Assembly (NCBI RefSeq): GCF_030646845.1 | Contig: NZ_JAUSLE010000052.1 | Location: 1-51,174 of the forward strand | Direction of reading: 5' to 3' | From: Rhodoferax sp. | Lineage (GTDB): Bacteria > Pseudomonadota > Gammaproteobacteria > Burkholderiales > Burkholderiaceae_C | DNA length: 51,174 bases | Shown here: one piece after another, positions 44,507-51,174 of the stretch | How positions within the stretch are numbered: position 1 is the first letter of the stretch | Layout: each line of letters begins with the position of its first letter | Made by a program: the position numbers and the translations under genes | The notes under the pieces: model-generated | Database searches by the model: none | What the model was told of the DNA's origin: nothing | The model's input: the letters and a program-made list of their open reading frames with translations, nothing else

Positions 44507-44539
44507 CACTTGCCACGCAGGGCTCGCCCCGGTCCGGCT

Positions 44540-44791
44540 TCAGGCGAGCCGGGCTTGCAGGTAGTCGACGACGTTGTCGAGGGTCACCAGCCCGGCATAG
44601 TCCGCCTCCGGGATGTTCACGCCGAAGCGCTCGTGCAGGCTCACCAGGAAATTGAGCCAGTCCATTGAATCCAGATCAACCTGTTGGCGCAAGGGCCGCT
44701 CGGGCTCCAGCGTGTCGGGTTCCACTTCCGGGGCGATGGAACGCAGCAGGGTCACCACGGTCTCCACCAGCGTCTGTCGGTCGGGCTTCAT
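44540..44791 (-). CDS. Acyl carrier protein at the end of a pyruvate dehydrogenase-like operon
   Basis: 83 residues from ATG 44791, which overlaps the E2 stop as ATGA. Four-helix acyl carrier domain with the phosphopantetheine site in QQVDLDSMDWLNFL (DSMD). It resembles polyketide or aryl-carrier type ACPs more than FabF-cluster AcpP. Its place as fifth gene of an acetate ligase / E1 / E2 operon is unusual. It could receive an acetyl or lipoyl-precursor group. No synthase or transacylase neighbours are present. Confidence 0.88.
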   Translation of the reverse strand: MKPDRQTLVETVVTLLRSIAPEVEPDTLEPERPLRQQVDLDSMDWLNFLVSLHERFGVNIPEADYAGLVTLDNVVDYLQARLA

Positions 44792-46050
44792 GTTTGAGCT
44801 CCCTGGTTGGTGGCGGGCGCCGTGCACGCGTCCGCCAGCGATTGCGGCCGCTGCAGCACGTCGCGCAGCTCGACCAGAAAGAGGGCGCCGCGGTGCCCGT
44901 CCGAGGCACGGTGATCGGCGGCCAGCGTGGCGTTCACCACGGGCAGCGCGCGCACCTCGCCGTCCTGCACCCAGGGGCGTACAACGATGCTGCCAAAGCC
45001 CACCAGCGCCACCTGCGGCGGGTAGATGACGCCAAACACGGTTTCTGCCCCCTGATCGCCCAGATTGGTGACGGTGATCGTGGGGTCGGACATCTCGGAG
45101 CTGCGCAACGAACCCGCGCGCGCGCGCTTGACCAGATCGGCCAGCTCGCGCATCAGCTGCGCAAGCGGCTTGTCACCGACATCGTGGATGGCCGGCGCCA
45201 CCAGCCCGCCGCCGCGCAGCGAAATAGCGACCCCGGCATGCACCGCCGGGCTGGCCTGGAACTGCCCGTCGAGGTAAAACCCGTTGAGCTCGGGGGTGCG
45301 CCGCAGCGCGATGGCCACGGCCTTGAGCAGCAGCACAGCGGGCAGGATGCGCTCGGTGATCGGCAGGCCTTCGTTGCGTTGTTGCAGCCAGGTCAGCGCC
45401 ACTTGCATCGGAATCTTCTCGGACAGGTAGTAGTGCGGAATCTCGCGCTTGGAGCGGCTCATGGCGGCAGCAATGGCCTTGCGCATTTCCTTCTGACGAT
45501 CGGGCACTGCCGCTGGCGTCGTGGGTGGCGCGGCTGTAGCAACACCGGTGGCAGGCACCGGCGGCGTGCGCGCCGCTGCCTCGACGTCGGCCAGGGTGAC
45601 GGCTCCTTGTACACCCGTGCCGCGCACGCTGTCGGGATCGATGCCAAGCTCTCTGGCGCGCTTGCGCGCGGAAGGTGACACGGGACGCCGCCCCGCCGGA
45701 GCCTGCTCAGGCTGCGCCAGCTGCGGCGCTGCCGACACCGGCGCCGCCGTGGCGACCGGGGCCGTTGCGGCAACCGGTTTGGCTGGCGCAACTGCCGGGG
45801 GTGCCGCCACTTCACCCGGCTCCAGCACAGTGGCCAGCACCGTGCCGACCGGCACCTTGCTCCCGGGCTGCACCAGCAGCTCGCCGACCCGGCCGTCGTG
45901 CCAGATCTCCACATCGACGGCCGCCTTGGACGTGTCCACTACCGCGACCACCTGGCCGCGTTTCACGGCATCGCCCGGCGCCACGCTCCAGCTCAGCAGC
46001 GTGCCTTCGTCCATGTCCGCGCCGAGCGACGGCAGCTTGAACTCGATCAC
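44788..46050 (-). CDS. 2-oxoacid dehydrogenase E2 (dihydrolipoamide acyltransferase)
   Basis: 420 residues in the usual order: one lipoyl domain (1-78) with [12 protein letters not shown], where the lysine carries lipoate; an Ala/Pro-rich linker (about 80-130); a peripheral subunit-binding domain [37 protein letters not shown] in pattern; and the catalytic domain with [15 protein letters not shown] (HxxxDG). It passes acyl groups from E1 to CoA. Start ATG 46050 overlaps the E1 beta stop by four bases. It has one lipoyl domain, where E. coli E2 has three. Confidence 0.93.
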   Translation of the reverse strand: MIEFKLPSLGADMDEGTLLSWSVAPGDAVKRGQVVAVVDTSKAAVDVEIWHDGRVGELLVQPGSKVPVGTVLATVLEPGEVAAPPAVAPAKPVAATAPVATAAPVSAAPQLAQPEQAPAGRRPVSPSARKRARELGIDPDSVRGTGVQGAVTLADVEAAARTPPVPATGVATAAPPTTPAAVPDRQKEMRKAIAAAMSRSKREIPHYYLSEKIPMQVALTWLQQRNEGLPITERILPAVLLLKAVAIALRRTPELNGFYLDGQFQASPAVHAGVAISLRGGGLVAPAIHDVGDKPLAQLMRELADLVKRARAGSLRSSEMSDPTITVTNLGDQGAETVFGVIYPPQVALVGFGSIVVRPWVQDGEVRALPVVNATLAADHRASDGHRGALFLVELRDVLQRPQSLADACTAPATNQGAQT

Positions 46051-47030
46051 GCGCTGGTCCCCATCAAGGCCTTCACCGCCGCCACAATTTTTGGCACCTG
46101 GGGCAGGGCGGCCTCTTCCAGGTGACGGGCATAGGGGATCGGCACCTCTTCACTGCACACCCTGGCCAGCGGGGCATCCAGGTCAAAAAAAGCCTGTTCG
46201 CTGATGCGCGCCATCACCTCGGCGGCGAAGCTGCCCGAGCGCCAGCCTTCAGTTACCACCACGGCGCGCCGGCATTTGCGCACCGAGGCCATCACGGTCG
46301 CGTCATCCAGCGGGCGCAGCACCCGCAGGTCGATCACCTCGGCTGACACGCCCTGGGCCGCCAGTTCCTCGGCCGCGCGCAAGGCCTTGGGCAGACTGCC
46401 GCCGAAGGTGATCAGGCTCACATCGCTGCCAGCACGCCGCACCTTGGCGCTGCAGATGTCCACCTCGTAGTCGTCAGCCAGTTCGCCTTCCATGTTGTAG
46501 AGCTGGGCGTGCTCGAAAATCAGCACCGGGTCGGGGTCGGCCAGAGCGGGCTTGAGCATGCCGCGCGCATCTTCCACCGTGGCCGGCACCAGCACCCGCA
46601 GGCCTGGCACATGGGCATACCAGCCCTCGAAGCTGTTGGAGTGCTGGGCGGCCACCTGGCGCCCGGCACCGGTCGCCATGCGGATCACCACCGGCACGGA
46701 AAACTGCCCGCCCGACATGTGGCGCAGCATGGCTGCCGTGTTGACGATGGGGTCCAGCGCCAGCAGGCTGAAGTTGACCGTCATGATCTCCACAATGGGG
46801 CGCATGCCGCCCAGCGCGGCGCCGATACCGGCGCCGACAAAGCCGAGCTCCGACAGCGGCGTGTCGCGAATGCGCTCGGGGCCGAACTCTTCCAGCAGCC
46901 CCTTGGACACGGCGTAGGTGCCGCCGTAGCAGCCCACGTCTTCGCCCATCAAGAACACGCGCGGGTCGGCCTGCAGCGCTTCACGCAGCGCCTCCCGCAG
47001 GGCGTCACGGTAGCTGATGCGCCGGCCCAT
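46047..47030 (-). CDS. 2-oxoacid dehydrogenase E1 beta subunit
   Basis: 327 residues, transketolase-like beta subunit of the alpha2beta2 type of pyruvate/acetoin dehydrogenase E1. Seen: [84 protein letters not shown] and the C-terminal [16 protein letters not shown]. Its start codon overlaps the E1 alpha stop by one base (TGATG), and the E2 start overlaps its own stop. Pyruvate, 2-oxobutyrate or acetoin are all possible substrates. Confidence 0.94.
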   Translation of the reverse strand: MGRRISYRDALREALREALQADPRVFLMGEDVGCYGGTYAVSKGLLEEFGPERIRDTPLSELGFVGAGIGAALGGMRPIVEIMTVNFSLLALDPIVNTAAMLRHMSGGQFSVPVVIRMATGAGRQVAAQHSNSFEGWYAHVPGLRVLVPATVEDARGMLKPALADPDPVLIFEHAQLYNMEGELADDYEVDICSAKVRRAGSDVSLITFGGSLPKALRAAEELAAQGVSAEVIDLRVLRPLDDATVMASVRKCRRAVVVTEGWRSGSFAAEVMARISEQAFFDLDAPLARVCSEEVPIPYARHLEEAALPQVPKIVAAVKALMGTSA

Positions 47031-48021
47031 CAGGTGGCTCCTTCAGGGGTGTGTATGTCGCGCAGCAGGTCTTCGACCGGCTCCCAGGTGCCGGCTTCGG
47101 CAAAGGCCACGGCGGCATCGACTTCGGCCTGCGCTGCCGCATCCAGTGCCAGGAATTCGTCCTCGGTCAGGTCGCCCTGTTCCTTGAGGCGGGCGCTGTA
47201 GGTGTGGATCGGCCCGCGCGTCTTCCAGGCATCGATTTCCTGTTTGACCCGGTACAGGTCAGGGTCAAACATCGAGTGGGCTCGAAAGCGGTAGGTGCGC
47301 AGCTCCACAAAGACAGGACGGCTGCCCTCACGCACCTGCTGGGCGGCGCCTTGCACCGCCTCCAGCACCGCCACCACGTTCATGCCGTCGACCTGCACCG
47401 TGGCCACGCCGTAGGACGCGGCCTTGGCGCACAGATCGGTCTGCGACTCGGAACGCGCCAGCGCCGTGCCCATGGCATAGCCGTTGTTCTCGCAACAGAA
47501 CAGCACCGGCAACTGCCACAGCGCGGCCAGGTTCATGGCCTCATGAAATGCGCCCTCGGCGATCGCCCCCTCGCCGAAGAAGCAGGCGGTCAGGGCTGCA
47601 CGCCCGGCCATCTTGTCGGCCAGCGCCAGCCCGACCGCCAGCGGCAGGCCGCCACCCACGATGCCCTGCCCGCCATAGAAACGCCTGGCCCGGTCAAACA
47701 GGTGCATGGAGCCGCCGCGCCCGCCGGAGCAGCCTCCCGACTTGCCGTACATTTCGGCCATCACCTCGTTCATCGGCACGCCGCGGACCAGCGCGTGGCC
47801 GTGCTCGCGGTAGGTGCCGACGATCCGGTCCCCGTCGCCGAGGACCGGGATCACTCCAGTGGCGATGGCTTCCTCGCCATCGTAGAGATGCATGAAGCCG
47901 CGGATCTTTTCCTGCGTGTAGAGCTCGGCGCACTTGTCCTCGAAGCGCCGTATCCGGATCATCTGCCGCAACAGCTCCAGCGAATGGGCGCGGGTGAGGT
48001 GAGGCTTGGCGGCGGTGTCGG

Positions 48022-48025
<4 letters not shown>
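47030..48025 (-). CDS. 2-oxoacid dehydrogenase E1 alpha subunit
   Basis: 331 residues, thiamine-diphosphate-binding alpha subunit. Seen: [53 protein letters not shown], and the ThDP motif [31 protein letters not shown] in pattern (GEG in place of the usual GDG). [15 protein letters not shown] holds the phosphorylation-loop-like region. It overlaps the acetate-CoA ligase stop by ATGA. Acetoin dehydrogenase alpha is similar, so substrate identity rests on context. Confidence 0.94.
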
Positions 48026-49770
<1,745 letters not shown>

Positions 49771-49853
49771 GTTCCAGGCACCTCCGCCGCTCGCCACGAA
49801 GAACAGACCCCAGTGTCCCATCGAGCAGCTTAGCGCCCAGTCCCACGGGCGGC

Positions 49854-49867
49854 TTGATACAGGTCAA
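49854..49867 (-). promoter_or_regulatory. FNR/Anr-like box ahead of the acetate ligase-PDH operon
   Basis: Minus strand TTGACCTGTATCAA against TTGAT-N4-ATCAA: one mismatch. A -10-like TAAGCT lies at 49828-49833, its centre 30 bp from the box centre, as in class II FNR promoters (box at -41.5). The deduced start is near 49819, leaving a 50-base leader to the chosen ATG. Confidence 0.6.
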
Positions 49868-49882
49868 TCGGACCGGGACGTA

Positions 49883-50344
49883 TCAGGGCAGCTCGCGCAT
49901 CGCCGCGAGGTGACGTTCGATCTCCAGCGTGGGCAGCTTCACGAGGTCTTTGGGAATCTCAGCCGAGAGCACCGCCCGCACCGCGGGCGTGACTGCGTCG
50001 CGGAGAATCCCAAGTGCCTTTGGCGGTGCGACGACAATCAGAGCCTTGAGGCCTCGCGACCGCACGAGGTCGTCGAGCTTCGTCGCGATGCCGCGCAGAA
50101 AAGTCGCCTCGGCCTCCTGATGCCAGTCCGTGCCTTCCACGCTGCTGCGCGACCCGTCCATCGCATCGTAGGCCCGCCCCGGCCGGTCCGTACCCATTTC
50201 ACGTGTCGGCGGGTGCGGCTCGTGCAGGACTTCGGCGACCTTGAGGTTCAGAGCCAATCCGTCGCCGGCGTTCTGAAACAGCAGCGCCTTGGCGCCATCG
50301 CATACGAGGATCCAGCTTTTGGAGGGGATTGTCAGGCGGTTCAT
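49883..50344 (-). CDS. Host-attachment-family protein
   Basis: 153 residues from ATG 50344 (GGAG eight bases ahead). It matches the family annotated as 'protein required for attachment to host cells', found often in rhizobia and other proteobacteria. Seen: KSWILVCDGAKALLFQNAGD at the N-terminus, DRPGRAYDAMDGSRSSVEGTDWHQEAEATFLRGIA, LKALIVVAPPKALGILRD, and IPKDLVKLPTLEIERHL, which is the family's typical end. Molecular function is not established. It is transcribed in the same direction as the acetate ligase operon, whose FNR-like box lies just behind it. Confidence 0.85.
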   Translation of the reverse strand: MNRLTIPSKSWILVCDGAKALLFQNAGDGLALNLKVAEVLHEPHPPTREMGTDRPGRAYDAMDGSRSSVEGTDWHQEAEATFLRGIATKLDDLVRSRGLKALIVVAPPKALGILRDAVTPAVRAVLSAEIPKDLVKLPTLEIERHLAAMRELP

Positions 50345-50515
50345 TCGCGTTCTCCGCGGGTTGTGTCTGGTTGGCGAGAAGGTGCGCGATCGAGCGATCG
50401 GCGAGAGCGTCTCTACATCGGCTTGCGCATTGCGCACCGTCGGCTGTGGCCTCGCATCTCGGTGTAGTCCAGCCAACCCGCCGCGGGCATCCTGCCGAAC
50501 CAAAGCCCACGCATC

Positions 50516-50529
50516 TTGAGCCAAATCAA
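50516..50529 (+). promoter_or_regulatory. Second FNR/Anr-like box
   Basis: TTGAGCCAAATCAA has one mismatch to TTGAT-N4-ATCAA. It lies in the 294-bp divergent gap between the host-attachment gene and the CapA-like gene. A partial -10 (TAACTG, 50551-50556) fits a rightward class II promoter but is weak. No good -10 was seen leftward. Confidence 0.45.
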
Positions 50530-50638
50530 TCGCCGCGCGCGAGTTGAGCCTAACTGTTGGGGGACGATACCGATGGCGTCACACAGGAATCTCGTTCTTG
50601 CCGTGCTCCGATGGCGCGACCAAGAAAGGTGTGTGGGG

Positions 50639-51174
50639 ATGGCAGTGATCACCCTGATGCTTGCCGGCGACGTCATGACGGGGCGCGGCATTGATCAGAT
50701 AATGCGTCATCCGTCGCCGCCCGAGCTGCACGAGGACTATGTCAAGTCGGCTCTGGACTATGTCCGATTGGCCGAGGCTGCCAACGGGCCGATCCCGCGG
50801 GACGTGCCGGCGGCCTATGTCTGGGGCGACATGCCCGGCGCCGTCGGGCCGTTTCGTCCGGAGTTGCGCATCGTCAACCTCGAGACGGCCGTGACGCGAT
50901 CCGCCCAAGCCTGGCCGAAGGGGATCAACTACCGCATGCATCCGGGGAACATCGACTGCCTCACGGCGGCCGGGATTGATTGCTGCGTGCTGGCCAACAA
51001 CCACGTCCTCGATTGGCGCGAAGCTGGACTGCTCGAGACGCTCGAGAGCCTCGCGGCGGCGGGGGTCGCGACTGCCGGCGCCGGCCGCACCAGCGAGGAG
51101 GCCACCGCTCCCGCCGTTCTCCCCATTGGCGGCGGTGGGCGATTGCTTGTCCACGCCTTTGCCTGCGCCTCGAG
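50639..51174 (+). CDS. CapA/PgsA-family metallophosphatase-like protein (partial)
   Basis: ATG 50639 to the right edge, 178 codons of a family about 350-400 long. Named after the poly-gamma-glutamate capsule protein CapA; the fold is a calcineurin-like phosphoesterase. Seen: MLAGDVMTGRGIDQIM (metal-binding Asp), LRIVNLETAVTRS, INYRMHPGNIDCLTAAGIDCCVLANNHVLDW (the NNH motif) and TLESLAAAGVATAGAGR. No signal peptide or membrane anchor, so it may be a cytosolic relative. AAAGG lies nine bases before the start. It is divergent from the host-attachment gene. Confidence 0.87.
   Translation, partial: MAVITLMLAGDVMTGRGIDQIMRHPSPPELHEDYVKSALDYVRLAEAANGPIPRDVPAAYVWGDMPGAVGPFRPELRIVNLETAVTRSAQAWPKGINYRMHPGNIDCLTAAGIDCCVLANNHVLDWREAGLLETLESLAAAGVATAGAGRTSEEATAPAVLPIGGGGRLLVHAFACAS

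Overview
The window reads as chromosomal DNA of a high-GC betaproteobacterium, most likely of the family Comamonadaceae (Rhodoferax/Polaromonas/Acidovorax relatives). The basis is overall protein resemblance, a reductive pyrimidine operon of the preT-preA-hydA type, the gcdR/gcdH/gcdG glutarate block, and four copies of a 54-bp interspersed repeat of a kind I associate with this family. No rRNA or tRNA gene and no CRISPR array was seen.

Left part, 1-12.7 kb: catabolism. A five-gene minus-strand operon (cytosine deaminase-like protein, N-carbamoyl amino-acid amidohydrolase, dihydropyrimidinase, PreA, PreT) degrades cytosine/uracil to beta-alanine. A RutR-like palindrome lies in front of preT. 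A nitronate monooxygenase is divergent from it. Next comes a glutarate/lysine block: a LysR regulator divergent from glutaryl-CoA dehydrogenase, a type III CoA-transferase and a dihydrolipoamide dehydrogenase-like flavoenzyme.

Middle, 12.7-34 kb: mixed housekeeping and accessory genes, with a gene graveyard at 13.9-15.6 kb. The graveyard holds a broken urease alpha (ureC) fragment, the tail of a dihydrolipoamide dehydrogenase gene with its catalytic histidines replaced, and a frameshifted IS91-type transposase. Around it are dodecin, a small membrane protein with an HExxH motif, a YhhN-family protein and a secreted FmdE-domain protein. Further right are a radical SAM protein, an ABC1/UbiB kinase, a secreted phosphoesterase, a tandem HD-GYP protein, an EamA transporter, a flavin reductase, a Baeyer-Villiger-type monooxygenase, a FrnE-like DsbA protein, a RIO kinase, an ankyrin-DsbA fusion and a duplicated metallopeptidase-like protein. 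A stretch of about 560 bp without a protein gene (29.03-29.60 kb) holds serial hairpins and an orphan intrinsic terminator, which suggests a small RNA. A stress-like trio follows: an Hsp20-like N-terminal fragment, a PEBP protein and a Lon-like protease.

Right part, 34-44.5 kb: cytochrome b561 with two YceI proteins, alanine dehydrogenase, an MBL-fold hydrolase, then MmsA plus an omega-aminotransferase with a divergent LysR regulator. These last two enzymes can take beta-alanine through malonate semialdehyde to acetyl-CoA, and so complete the pathway begun by the operon at the left edge.

Right edge, 44.5-51.2 kb: a tightly overlapped minus-strand operon of acetate-CoA ligase, E1 alpha, E1 beta, E2 and an acyl carrier protein. 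In front of it is an FNR/Anr-like box at the correct distance from a -10 element. A host-attachment-family protein and a divergent CapA-like protein (cut by the edge) flank a second FNR-like box. This end looks like an oxygen-regulated accessory module. It carries no E3 gene.
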